The position numbers and the translations under genes were made by a program. This document shows positions 1 to 7,268 of a DNA stretch of 22,608 nucleotides, piece after piece. The stretch is from Candidatus Parcubacteria bacterium. GTDB lineage: Bacteria > Patescibacteriota > Patescibacteriia > Patescibacteriales > UBA12075. Where the stretch lies: NCBI GenBank assembly GCA_023142215.1, contig JAGLJW010000021.1, forward strand, positions 1-22,608, in the 5' to 3' direction. The notes below the pieces were generated by a model. That model saw only the letters and a list, made by a program, of their open reading frames with translations. It searched no databases and was not told the DNA's origin. Each line of letters opens with the position of its first letter. The first letter of the stretch is position 1.

Positions 1-1
1 A

Positions 2-61
2 GAATCAGCTACTGATTGGGATATAACCAGAGCGATTGCATATAGTGGAGCGGTGAGATAA
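2..61 (+). CDS. C-terminal fragment of an unidentified protein
   Basis: An open frame enters from the left edge and ends at a TAA at 59-61. The 19 visible residues end in AIAYSGAVR. Too little is present to name a family. The stop is followed by about 80 bases of AT-rich spacer before the rplJ promoter. The reading frame is inferred only from the absence of stops and reasonable composition, so it could be chance. Confidence 0.35.
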   Translation, partial: ESATDWDITRAIAYSGAVR

Positions 62-142
62 TTATTTAGTGTTATATAATATGAAAGTAGAAAAAAATTA
101 TTATTGAAAAATTAATTATTTCTTTATTTTAATTTATTAATA

Positions 143-170
143 TTGACATTATTTTTATTTGTGTTAATAT
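143..170 (+). promoter_or_regulatory. Promoter of the rplJ-rplL operon, extended -10
   Basis: A perfect TTGACA lies at 143-148, followed by a 16-bp spacer and TAATAT at 165-170. A TG at 162-163 gives an extended -10 (TGTTAATAT). Transcription would begin near 177, just before the structured leader at 181-287. Confidence 0.75.
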
Positions 171-180
171 GTAAGTAATT

Positions 181-287
181 GAATAAATCCAAAGAAAGTA
201 GGCATTAAATAAGACCCACTTAGGAAAAAGATTTAGCTAATTTTAGTTTAGTTTTGTTTCTGTGGATTTATTTCACAGTATTTTTTT
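181..287 (+). promoter_or_regulatory. L10-type ribosomal protein leader with attenuator
   Basis: This stretch resembles the L10 leader that autoregulates rplJ-rplL in many bacteria. AAGTAGG at 195-201 faces CCCACTTAGG at 215-224, matching the AGUAGG...CCUACNNAGG pattern I recall for that family. A long-range 9-bp helix, AATAAATCC (182-190) with GGATTTATT (264-272), would close the domain. This helix shares bases with the terminator at 260-287, so the two cannot form together. By family knowledge, excess L10 (with L7/L12) would bind here and change read-through. The leader assignment rests on pattern recall and the folding is by eye. Confidence 0.7.
260..287 (+). terminator. Intrinsic attenuator in the rplJ leader
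   Basis: CTGTGGA (260-266) pairs with TTTCACAG (272-278, one G-U) around a 5-base loop and is followed by TATTTTTTT at 279-287. It lies about 120 bases before the rplJ start, so it must act as a conditional terminator. Its 5' arm and loop overlap the 3' strand of the leader closing helix. Confidence 0.7.
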
Positions 288-410
288 GTGAAAACAGAGA
301 AAGAAATATTAGATTAATTAATTATAAACCATATTAGTTTTTTACAATTGTCTTGAAGTTATTAATCAAAAATTGAAAGTCAAAAACTAAAAACTAAAAA
401 TTAAAAATTT

Positions 411-941
411 ATGGCAAAATCAAAAGCACAAAAGCAAGAGATTTTAACTGCCTTAGCTGATAAAATTGATAGAGCTAAGTCTGTGGTTTTTACTAAGTTT
501 GATGCTTTAGAAGTTAAAGACAATGAAGCTCTTAGAAATAAATTAAGAGAGAACAATAGTGAATATTTTGTAGCAAAAAAGACCTTGCTTGATATCGCAT
601 TTCGTGATAAAAAAATTGAAAATTTGAATATCAAAGATTTTGATGGTAAAGTTTCAGCAGTGTTTGGTTATGAAGATGAAGTTGCACCAGCTAAAGTTGT
701 TAATGATTTCAGAGAAGATAATAGGAAAGAAGATAATATTAGTTTTGTTGGGGCTATTTTGGAAGGAAAGTTTTTAAAGATTGAAGAAGTAGAAGCTTTA
801 GCTAAATTGCCAAGCAAACAAGAGCTTTATGCTAAAATGGTTGGATCACTTAATGCTCCAGTTTCTGGATTTGTAAATGTTCTTGCTGGGAATTTGAGAG
901 GTTTGGTAAATGTTTTAAAAGCTATTGAAGAGAAAAAATAG
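411..941 (+). CDS. rplJ: Large ribosomal subunit protein uL10
   Basis: uL10 anchors the L7/L12 stalk to 23S rRNA and helps recruit translation factors. The 176-residue product has the family length. It opens with MAKSKAQKQEILTALADK and carries the typical VVFTKFDAL...LRNKLRENNSEYFVAKKTLL region (about 24-61). Its C-terminal helix, roughly 145-176 (ending LVNVLKAIEEKK), is where L7/L12 dimers dock in this family. rplL follows after 121 bases, the usual order. No Shine-Dalgarno is seen. Four A-rich heptads (382-409) end one base before the ATG. The L10-type leader and attenuator upstream suggest feedback control by L10. Confidence 0.96.
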   Translation: MAKSKAQKQEILTALADKIDRAKSVVFTKFDALEVKDNEALRNKLRENNSEYFVAKKTLLDIAFRDKKIENLNIKDFDGKVSAVFGYEDEVAPAKVVNDFREDNRKEDNISFVGAILEGKFLKIEEVEALAKLPSKQELYAKMVGSLNAPVSGFVNVLAGNLRGLVNVLKAIEEKK

Positions 942-953
942 TGAGATAATGCG

Positions 954-977
954 AATTATTTTATAACGTAAATAATT
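954..977 (+). other. AU-only hairpin in the rplJ-rplL spacer
   Basis: AATTATTT (954-961) and AAATAATT (970-977) form a perfect 8-bp stem with loop TATAACGT. The trailing bases TTATTAG make only a poor T-tract, so it may be a weak partial terminator or a processing or stability element between two genes needed in different amounts. AT-rich chance is a real alternative. Confidence 0.3.
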
Positions 978-1062
978 TTATTAGTTAATTAAAAATAATA
1001 ATAATAAGTTGTATTTGATTAAGTTGTTTCTTAATAATTTAACAGTATAACAATATAATTAA

Positions 1063-1479
1063 ATGTCAGAAGAAAAAACAACAGAAGAAAAAAAGGAAGT
1101 TGAAGTTCCTAAAAAATTTAAATCTTTAGTAGAAGAGATTGAAAAAATGTCAGTTTTAGATTTAGCTGAGTTAGTTAAAATCTTAGAAGATAAATTTGGT
1201 GTTTCAGCTGCTGCACCTGCTATGATGATGGCTGGTCCTGCTGCTAGTGCTGAAGCTGTTGAAGAAAAAACTGAATTTGATGTAGAGCTTGTTGATGCTG
1301 GTAGTTCAAAAATCGCGGTTATTAAGGCGGTAAGAGCTGCTACTGAGCTTGGATTAAAAGATGCTAAGGATTTAGTAGATGCTGCTCCAAAAGTGATTAA
1401 AGAAGCTTTAAATAAAGATGACGCTGAAGCTTTGAAGAAAAATTTAGAAGAAGCTGGTGCTACTGTAACTTTAAAATAG
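1063..1479 (+). CDS. rplL: Large ribosomal subunit protein bL12 (L7/L12)
   Basis: L7/L12 forms the flexible multi-copy stalk that binds and activates translational GTPases. The 138-residue product has an N-terminal dimerisation region (about 20-46, with MSVLDLAELVKILEDKFGV), an alanine-rich hinge (about 48-68) and the conserved C-terminal domain (KTEFDVELVDAG, KIAVIKAVRAATELGLKDAKDLVD, about 69-138). It is about 18 residues longer than the roughly 120-residue norm because of a charged lysine/glutamate-rich N-terminal extension. No Shine-Dalgarno precedes the ATG. A weak extra promoter, TTGTTT (1024-1029) with TATAAC (1046-1051) at 16-bp spacing, could raise its level over rplJ, but this is speculative. 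A strong terminator follows. Confidence 0.96.
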   Translation: MSEEKTTEEKKEVEVPKKFKSLVEEIEKMSVLDLAELVKILEDKFGVSAAAPAMMMAGPAASAEAVEEKTEFDVELVDAGSSKIAVIKAVRAATELGLKDAKDLVDAAPKVIKEALNKDDAEALKKNLEEAGATVTLK

Positions 1480-1498
1480 TTTCAAAACAGTTTAGATT

Positions 1499-1537
1499 AA
1501 AAAACTATCTAAAATAATTATATTTAGATAGTTTTTT
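1499..1537. terminator. Bidirectional intrinsic terminator between rplL and the convergent gene
   Basis: AAAACTATCTAAA (1501-1513) pairs perfectly with TTTAGATAGTTTT (1523-1535). T-tracts lie on both strands: TTTTTT at 1532-1537 on plus, and the six A's at 1499-1504 read as T's on minus. It can end both the rplJL transcript and the converging gene that stops at 1562. Confidence 0.88.
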
Positions 1538-1561
1538 AATTGTTTAAATCGGAGTTTTATT

Positions 1562-3748
1562 TTACTCTATGTGCTCTAGCTTATTAGAGTATATTGAGTT
1601 ATCACTTAAAATATACATTATTTTATCTTTTTCATTGATAGCAAAATCAACAATATTAAAATCTTTGTTTTTATATTGGTTTATTAATTTTCCTGATTTA
1701 TCAAAAATTATTATTCTGTTATTCTTTGATTCTAATATATAAATATAATCCAATTCAGGCGATGCATAAATTCTGGTTGGTTTTTCAAGTTTTGGATCTA
1801 TAGTATTTAATGAAAAATCTTTCATTTCTCCTTTTAAAAATTTTAAAATTTCACCATTGTTTTTTAATAAATAAATGTTTCCATCAATTGATATATCCAC
1901 AACTTCACTTAGGTCAATTTTTTTATTTAACCATGGATATGGAGAAATAAAGCCATTCTTGTTGTAATTGTATCTTTGAATTTGACCAATATCTGTGTTG
2001 ACTACGTACAGTCTATTATTATAAGAATCAATTGCTGAATATTTTTCAGGTGAACTAGTTAAATTGATTGGTATAATATTTGTTGTTTCATTATTTGTGT
2101 CCAATTCAATCATTTTATTATTATCAAGATAATAAATATTGTCATTTTTGAATATTGAAGTTTTTGAAAGATTCGTAAATTCTTTTTTTAATTCTGAGAT
2201 TGAGGTGGATATTTCATTGTTAATATCAAGCGTATAAATTGAATTTTGTGAAGAATCGCTGGCATATAATTTATTTTTTGCATTAAGGAATATAATACTT
2301 TCAATATTTGCGTTGCTATTTAGATTTTTGAAATTAGAAATTTTTGTAGCAGAATTAATATTAATAACTTTTCTAAGTTTATTTAAAATAACTTCTATTT
2401 TGTTTTGAAAATCAATAATTTCATTCTTTTCTGATTCAGTTTCAGTGGAAATTGTTGAAATTAAATTTGTTGCTTCACCTGTAAGTTTTTGAGCTTTATT
2501 TTCGTTGCCATAAAGCATACTTGAGTCGGCTTGATCTATTTTTTGTTTTATCAAAGTTGTGGTTTCCGAATATTCATTATTTTTTACAGTTTCTAAATTT
2601 TCGTTTTTTGTTGAATTTATAGAATAAATAAATAAAACAATACATATTGTTAGGACAGAAAATAGTATTTTTGTTTTGAGTTTTAATTTAGAGTTTGAAA
2701 AAAAAGATTTTTTTGTATAATCATCCATTGAATCATTTTTTTTCTGAGCTACATTTTTAATACCATGAAATTTACTTGATATCTTGATAAAAATAATTTT
2801 AATAAATTTTAATAAATATTTTTGAATATTAAATAAATTATGTTTTTGGACAATTTTGTCTTTAATGAGTGCTTTAGTTGGTGTTAATTTATTTGATTTT
2901 GTCCATTTTTTTGAAGAAATAATTCCACTTGGGCTGAGAAGTTTTTCAGTTTTTTGCTCTGTTGAATTAAGTGCAGAAACCGAATCTTTTATACTGTTAT
3001 TTTGTATTTCATTAATTTCAGGTTTTTCTATTTTTTGATTTGACCTTTTTATAATAAGAGCATTAAATGATACAAATGAATTTATTTCAGATAGAAGTAG
3101 TTTTAATTGCTCAACAGCACTTGCGGGAGGTAAAAAACTTAAGGTTTCTATAAGCTGTTTATTTGAAATATATTCAGGAAGATTTTCAGAGGAGAAAAGA
3201 AATGTTCCATCCTTTGGAATTTTTCCACTTAAAACATCAGAAAATAATTTACTATCTTCATATTTCAATTTTTTGTTTGAAAGATTTATTGATAAATATT
3301 TGTTTTCATTGTTTTCTTTGTTACTTTTATGTATTAATATTATTTTATTATTACCTGTGTTGGCAAAATGAATATGGTTATTATAAATAATTCCTGCGGT
3401 AATGTTAACTTTTGTGAATAATTTTTGTTGTTTTTCTTTCTTTAAAAAATCATAAAATGATTTATTTGTTTTTGTTAATGCTGTTTCAAAAATGTGCTCA
3501 GTCTTGATAGAAGATATTCTTTCTTTTAAAATAATTTTTTCGTTATTATAAAAATTATTGTATAAATTTTCAATTATATAATTTGATATTCTTTTGCAAG
3601 TCTTCTTATTGGAGTTAATGTTTATAAGTAAAAAAAGCTTACCAACTAATAGTTCAATTTTTGAGTTAGGTTGGGATAAATAAATTTCACTAAAACTTTG
3701 AATTTTTTTTGTACTTTTAATCTCTAGTTGTGCAATTTTATAATTCAT
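1562..3748 (-). CDS. Membrane protein with degenerate PP2C-like N-domain and beta-propeller-like C-domain
   Basis: The function is not known. The 728 residues divide into three parts. The N-terminal region (about 1-235) has the layout of a PPM/PP2C-type phosphatase: a GIIYNNHIHFANTGNNKIILIH strand pair (119-140) where active enzymes have a GDSR-like motif, then LFSDVLSGKIPKDGTFLFSS (168-187). The metal-binding aspartates of active PP2C are not apparent, so it is probably inactive. A lysine-rich linker leads to one membrane segment (about 361-377). A coiled stretch follows, then repeated strands from about 470 to the end (KLYASDSSQNSIYTLD, YIYILESKNNRIIIFDKSGK) resembling an NHL or propeller fold. 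The most likely topology places the phosphatase-like domain inside the cell and the propeller outside. It stands alone on the minus strand, with its own promoter at 3784-3813. The domain calls come from visible patterns only. Confidence 0.7.
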   Translation of the reverse strand: MNYKIAQLEIKSTKKIQSFSEIYLSQPNSKIELLVGKLFLLININSNKKTCKRISNYIIENLYNNFYNNEKIILKERISSIKTEHIFETALTKTNKSFYDFLKKEKQQKLFTKVNITAGIIYNNHIHFANTGNNKIILIHKSNKENNENKYLSINLSNKKLKYEDSKLFSDVLSGKIPKDGTFLFSSENLPEYISNKQLIETLSFLPPASAVEQLKLLLSEINSFVSFNALIIKRSNQKIEKPEINEIQNNSIKDSVSALNSTEQKTEKLLSPSGIISSKKWTKSNKLTPTKALIKDKIVQKHNLFNIQKYLLKFIKIIFIKISSKFHGIKNVAQKKNDSMDDYTKKSFFSNSKLKLKTKILFSVLTICIVLFIYSINSTKNENLETVKNNEYSETTTLIKQKIDQADSSMLYGNENKAQKLTGEATNLISTISTETESEKNEIIDFQNKIEVILNKLRKVININSATKISNFKNLNSNANIESIIFLNAKNKLYASDSSQNSIYTLDINNEISTSISELKKEFTNLSKTSIFKNDNIYYLDNNKMIELDTNNETTNIIPINLTSSPEKYSAIDSYNNRLYVVNTDIGQIQRYNYNKNGFISPYPWLNKKIDLSEVVDISIDGNIYLLKNNGEILKFLKGEMKDFSLNTIDPKLEKPTRIYASPELDYIYILESKNNRIIIFDKSGKLINQYKNKDFNIVDFAINEKDKIMYILSDNSIYSNKLEHIE

Positions 3749-3783
3749 GTTAATGTAATATTATCTTAAAAGATTATATAATT

Positions 3784-3813
3784 ATTATACAATGAAATTG
3801 TATAAAATACCAA
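3784..3813 (-). promoter_or_regulatory. Promoter of the PP2C-like/propeller gene
   Basis: Read on the minus strand, TTGGTA (3808-3813) is followed by an 18-bp spacer and a perfect TATAAT (3784-3789), about 35 bases before the ATG at 3748. The -10 lies inside a perfect palindrome (3785-3805). Confidence 0.6.
3785..3805. promoter_or_regulatory. Perfect 9+3+9 palindrome over the -10, candidate operator
   Basis: TTATACAAT (3785-3793) and ATTGTATAA (3797-3805) are exact inverted repeats separated by GAA. The site covers the -10 and most of the spacer of the minus-strand promoter, the position expected for a repressor operator. The nearest DNA-binding candidate is the divergent HTH gene at 4067. 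A link to it is only inference. Confidence 0.45.
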
Positions 3814-3816
3814 TAG

Positions 3817-4015
3817 GTTTTATTGTAATTACTTACTGACTATAAAAAATCATAAAATCATTGTCAAAAATAGCAATTTCCTGTGTTATCCTGGAGCTAG
3901 AGCGATAGGATCCCATAAATTACGCGACATTGTATAATCAATAAGATTCTATCACTACGCATTCGCTCCGTTCCAGAATGACATCTTTATAGTCAGTGAG
4001 CAATTACGTTTTATT
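3817..4015 (+). mobile_element. MITE-like element 1 with 8-bp target duplication
   Basis: The element itself spans 3825-4007 (183 bp). Its ends are 22-bp inverted repeats (3825-3846 and 3986-4007) that agree at 20 of 22 positions. The outer part of the left repeat reads GTAATTACTTACTGAC. Both sides are flanked by the exact direct repeat GTTTTATT (3817-3824 and 4008-4015), the footprint of a transposition event. No protein is encoded. Inside, 3885-3982 is clearly richer in G+C than the flanks and matches element A near 19632-19728 in inverse orientation (90 of 98 positions by hand count). It resembles the small non-autonomous elements moved in trans by transposases that leave 8-bp duplications. 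Confidence 0.85.
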
Positions 4016-4066
4016 ATATAATTAATTTTGTTATTTAATTAAATATTTTATAGAAAAATTTAAAAT

Positions 4067-4732
4067 ATGTTAGGAAAATTATTTGGATCAAGAGCAAGAA
4101 TTAGAATACTAAAATTATTTTTAAACAATATTGATGGTAGATTTTATGTTAGGCAAATATCACGAGATTTAGATTTACAGTTAAATTCTGTACGAAGAGA
4201 GTTGGAAAATTTAACTGATTTTGGTTTGTTAAAAATTGATTTAGAAATTAGGGAAGAAGAGAATTTAGATGAAATTAATATTAATCAAAAAAAGAAAGTT
4301 AAAAAAGGAAAAGGAATTAAGACATCGCTTAGAACAAAAGATGGAAGATTGAAAAAGAAATATTTCATGGTGAATAAAAATTTTGTTCTGTTTGATGAAA
4401 TTAAAACATTAATAATGAAATCGCAGGCGATGTATGAAAATGATATAATTAAAAAAATATTAAATTTTTCTAGTCCCAAAATTTTTATTTTGACTGGTTT
4501 TTTTGTAAATAATCCTGACTCCGATGTTGATATGCTCTTAGTTGGTAGAATAAATAAAACAAAAATCTTGCAAGTAATTTCTGATTTTGAAAAAGAAATA
4601 AATAGAGAAATAAATTTTACCATACTAACTGAAGAAGAATTTATTTACCGAAGGGACATAACTGATGTTTTTTTGTATGATATATTGGGTGGTAAAAATA
4701 TTACAGTAATTGATGAAATAGGCTCTGCTTAG
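4067..4732 (+). CDS. Winged-helix protein with degenerate nucleotidyltransferase-like domain
   Basis: The 221-residue product has an N-terminal winged helix-turn-helix (about 1-60; GRFYVRQISRDLDLQLNSVRRELENL is the recognition region). A lysine-rich linker follows (75-100). The C-terminal half (about 120-200) resembles the MNT/pol-beta nucleotidyltransferase fold, with TGFFVNNPDSDVDMLLVG at 143-160. Key positions are degraded: the Gly-Ser pair is Gly-Phe (144-145), and the third acidic residue appears to be Asn183 (EINFTIL), although Asp153 and Asp155 remain. It is therefore more likely a DNA-binding regulator with a ligand-sensing or structural NT fold than an active transferase. Its target is unknown. 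It precedes argS by 106 bases and lacks a Shine-Dalgarno. Confidence 0.75.
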   Translation: MLGKLFGSRARIRILKLFLNNIDGRFYVRQISRDLDLQLNSVRRELENLTDFGLLKIDLEIREEENLDEININQKKKVKKGKGIKTSLRTKDGRLKKKYFMVNKNFVLFDEIKTLIMKSQAMYENDIIKKILNFSSPKIFILTGFFVNNPDSDVDMLLVGRINKTKILQVISDFEKEINREINFTILTEEEFIYRRDITDVFLYDILGGKNITVIDEIGSA

Positions 4733-4838
4733 TTTTTTTAATTATTGTATAAATAATTAGTACAGTGTTATTAAATATTATTTTTTAAATAATAGTGTTA
4801 TAGTAGTTTTGTGACGAATTAAATATTGTGATTAAAAT

Positions 4839-6545
4839 ATGTATACACTAGAAAAGCATAAGAAAAAAATAGTAAATCAGATTAATAAGATTCTTGAAAA
4901 GAAAATTGTGAAAGTTGATGATTTAGAATATCCTCCAAATCCAGAAATGGGAGATTTGAGTTTACCTTGTTTTAGTTTGGCAAAAAAAATTGGTAAATCT
5001 CCGGCTGATATTGCTAGTTATTTAATGAGTGAATTTGATAGAGGTGAGATGGTTAAGGGTATTAAAATTGTTGGATTTTATTTGAATTTTACTTTAAATA
5101 AAATAAAAATGACAGAAGGTGTCTTGAATGAAATTAAAAGTGATAAAAATGAATATGGTAAGAATGGTAATGGAAAAGGGAAGCGAGTGATGATTGAATT
5201 TTCTAATGCTAATACGCATAAAGAGTTTCACGTTGGGCATCTTAGAAATCTTTGTTATGGAGATTCTGTTGTAAAACTTCTTAATGCAAATGGAAGTAAG
5301 GTAATTCCAGTTTCATATATAAATGATTTTGGAATTCATGTTGCTAAAACTTTATGGGCGTATAAAAATTTCAAGATAAATGAAAAGTTGCCAGAAAATA
5401 AAGGTTATTTTTTGGGGCAGACTTATGTATTGGCAAATACGAAAATAGAAGAAGATAAAACTGTTTCGCAGATTATTGAAATGACAATGAAAAGTATTGA
5501 ATCGCGAAAAGGTGAAGAATATGAACTTTGGAAAAAAACGAGACAGTGGAGCATTGAACAATTTGATAAAATTTATAATGAATTGGAAGTTAAATTTGAT
5601 GATACTTTTTACGAAAGTGATTTTATTGAAAAGGGTTTAGATATGGTTGGCGAGCTTTATGAAAAAGAAGTTTTAGTCAAAAGTGAAGGAGCTGTTATAG
5701 CTAATTTGGAAAAGTATGATTTAGGTGTTTTGATGTTTGTGCGTTCAAACGGAACAACACTTTATCCTGTTGCTGATTTGGCCTTAGCTGGAGCAAAATT
5801 TGATAAATATAATTTAGACAAGTCAATTTATGTTACAGATAATAGACAAGGTCTTCATTTCAAACAGCTATTTAAAGTATTAGAGCTTACTGGTCATAAG
5901 GAAAAATTTGTTCATTTGGGATATGATGTGGTAAAACTTCCATTCGGAATGATGTCGTCTAGAAGTGGAAATGTAATTACTTATGAAGATTTGCGAGAAC
6001 AATTAGTTGTTAGGATTACGGAAGAAACAAAAAAGAGACATAAAGATTGGAGCGAAGAAAAAATAAAAAAAGTTGCTCATGTTATTTCTGTTGGCGTTAT
6101 AAAATTTGAAATGTTGAAAGTTGGGGCTAATCAAATTATTACTTTTGATATAGAAAAAGCATTAGAGTTTAGTGGCTTCACTGTTGTTTATTTGCAGTAT
6201 AGTTGTGCTAGAATTTCAAGTATTATTAGAAAGTCTAAAGTTGAAAATCTAGAATTTGAAGTTGATTTTAATACATTGTTAGAAGACAGGGAGAAAAACT
6301 TAGTTCTCAAATTGGCAAAATATCCAGAAATTGTAATACGTGCGGGTGAAAAATATGACTCTTCCATTGTGATAAAATATATTTTTGAACTTGGACAAAT
6401 GTTTAATGATTATTATCATAGTGTACAAATTTTAAGTGCCGAAAATAAAGTGCGAAATGCTAGACTGGTTTTACTTGAGCAGATTAGACAAGTTATTGAA
6501 AATGGTTTACAGTTATTGGGAATTGAAATTTTAGAAGAAATGTAA
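4839..6545 (+). CDS. argS: Arginyl-tRNA synthetase
   Basis: This enzyme charges tRNA-Arg with arginine using ATP. The 568-residue product has an N-terminal Add1-like domain (about 1-90), then the class I catalytic core with the HIGH signature as HVGH (131-134, in NANTHKEFHVGHLRNL). The KMSKS-equivalent is MMSSR (371-375), the degenerate form usual for ArgRS. The arginine-binding region includes SYINDFGIHVAK (159-170). A DALR-type anticodon-binding domain covers about 450-568. Length matches the family. ndk follows after 39 bases, so co-transcription is likely. No Shine-Dalgarno is visible before the ATG. Confidence 0.97.
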   Translation: MYTLEKHKKKIVNQINKILEKKIVKVDDLEYPPNPEMGDLSLPCFSLAKKIGKSPADIASYLMSEFDRGEMVKGIKIVGFYLNFTLNKIKMTEGVLNEIKSDKNEYGKNGNGKGKRVMIEFSNANTHKEFHVGHLRNLCYGDSVVKLLNANGSKVIPVSYINDFGIHVAKTLWAYKNFKINEKLPENKGYFLGQTYVLANTKIEEDKTVSQIIEMTMKSIESRKGEEYELWKKTRQWSIEQFDKIYNELEVKFDDTFYESDFIEKGLDMVGELYEKEVLVKSEGAVIANLEKYDLGVLMFVRSNGTTLYPVADLALAGAKFDKYNLDKSIYVTDNRQGLHFKQLFKVLELTGHKEKFVHLGYDVVKLPFGMMSSRSGNVITYEDLREQLVVRITEETKKRHKDWSEEKIKKVAHVISVGVIKFEMLKVGANQIITFDIEKALEFSGFTVVYLQYSCARISSIIRKSKVENLEFEVDFNTLLEDREKNLVLKLAKYPEIVIRAGEKYDSSIVIKYIFELGQMFNDYYHSVQILSAENKVRNARLVLLEQIRQVIENGLQLLGIEILEEM

Positions 6546-6584
6546 TATATCTTATTAAATAATAATTAAGTAATAATTAAATTC

Positions 6585-7178
6585 ATGAAAAAAGAAAGAA
6601 CGCTGGTGATTATCAAGCCAGACGGAATACAACGATCATTAATTGGTGAAATTATTTCACGATTTGAGCGAACAGGCTTAAGATTTGTTGCTTTTAAATT
6701 TTTTGTTTTAGACAAAGATAAAATTTGGAAACATTATGATAAAGATGATGCTTGGTTTGAAACCAAAGGAGCAAATATCGTGAAGGAAAGAAAAGCGGCG
6801 GGTGTTCCAGTTGAAAAAGAAGCTATTGAATATGGGAAAGATATTATAAGACAACTGGCTGATTTTATGACAGCTGGACCAGTTCTCGCTCTTGTTTTAG
6901 AGGGACATCAAGCAATTGAAGTTGTTAAAAAATTAGTTGGTGGAACTGAACCATTAACATCTGATGTCGGTACGATTAGAGGGGATTTTACAATTGATTC
7001 TTATGCACTTGCTGGTGTAGATGAAAGAGCTGTAAGAAATCTTATTCATTGTTCTGATGAACCAGGAGAAGCTAAAAGAGAAATTGCTCTTTGGTTTGAT
7101 GAAAAAGAATTTATCAATTATAACTTGGTACAAGATAAAATTTTGTATGATGTTAATTTAGATGGAATTTTAGAATAG
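6585..7178 (+). CDS. ndk: Nucleoside diphosphate kinase with internal insertion
   Basis: Ndk moves the terminal phosphate between nucleoside tri- and diphosphates through a phosphohistidine. TLVIIKPDG (6-14) opens the fold and NLIHCSDEPGEAKREIALWF (152-171) carries the catalytic His155. The protein is 197 residues, against about 140-150 for ordinary bacterial Ndk. The extra length is roughly 30 residues between His50-Tyr51 and DFMTAGPVLALVLEG (93-107), where usual forms have a short loop before the FMxSGP motif, plus a C-terminal tail after 172. Active-site residues are intact, so activity is expected. It ends at a strong terminator at 7202-7252 and is probably the last gene of an argS-ndk unit. 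Confidence 0.94.
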   Translation: MKKERTLVIIKPDGIQRSLIGEIISRFERTGLRFVAFKFFVLDKDKIWKHYDKDDAWFETKGANIVKERKAAGVPVEKEAIEYGKDIIRQLADFMTAGPVLALVLEGHQAIEVVKKLVGGTEPLTSDVGTIRGDFTIDSYALAGVDERAVRNLIHCSDEPGEAKREIALWFDEKEFINYNLVQDKILYDVNLDGILE

Positions 7179-7201
7179 TAAAAGAAACTGTGGAAAAAAT
7201 A

Positions 7202-7252
7202 AAAAAATACTATAGAAACTATTGTAAAAAGATATTTTTATAGTATTTTTTG
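7202..7252 (+). terminator. Intrinsic terminator after ndk
   Basis: AAAAAATACTATA (7202-7214) pairs perfectly with TATAGTATTTTTT (7239-7251). The 24-base loop is longer than usual. The T-rich arm serves as the termination tract. Confidence 0.7.
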
Positions 7253-7268
7253 TTTAATATTAGGGGGA

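Noticed and set aside
75..98. TATAAT at 75-80 directly before an ATG at 81
   Set aside because: There is no -35, the frame has only eight codons, and the true rplJ promoter lies downstream at 143.
2856..3390. Plus-strand frames of 60 and 75 codons opposite the PP2C-like gene
   Set aside because: They are shadows of the long minus-strand gene, without ribosome sites and with unnatural Phe/Tyr/Cys-rich composition.
4285..4623. Minus-strand frame of 112 codons inside the HTH gene
   Set aside because: It lies opposite a well-supported coding sequence, and its Phe/Ile/Ser-rich composition is that of an antisense shadow.
4733..4838. AT palindromes in the spacer before argS as a terminator
   Set aside because: The stems (such as TATTATTT/AAATAATA) are A-T only and lack a following T-tract, so they cannot be told from base composition.
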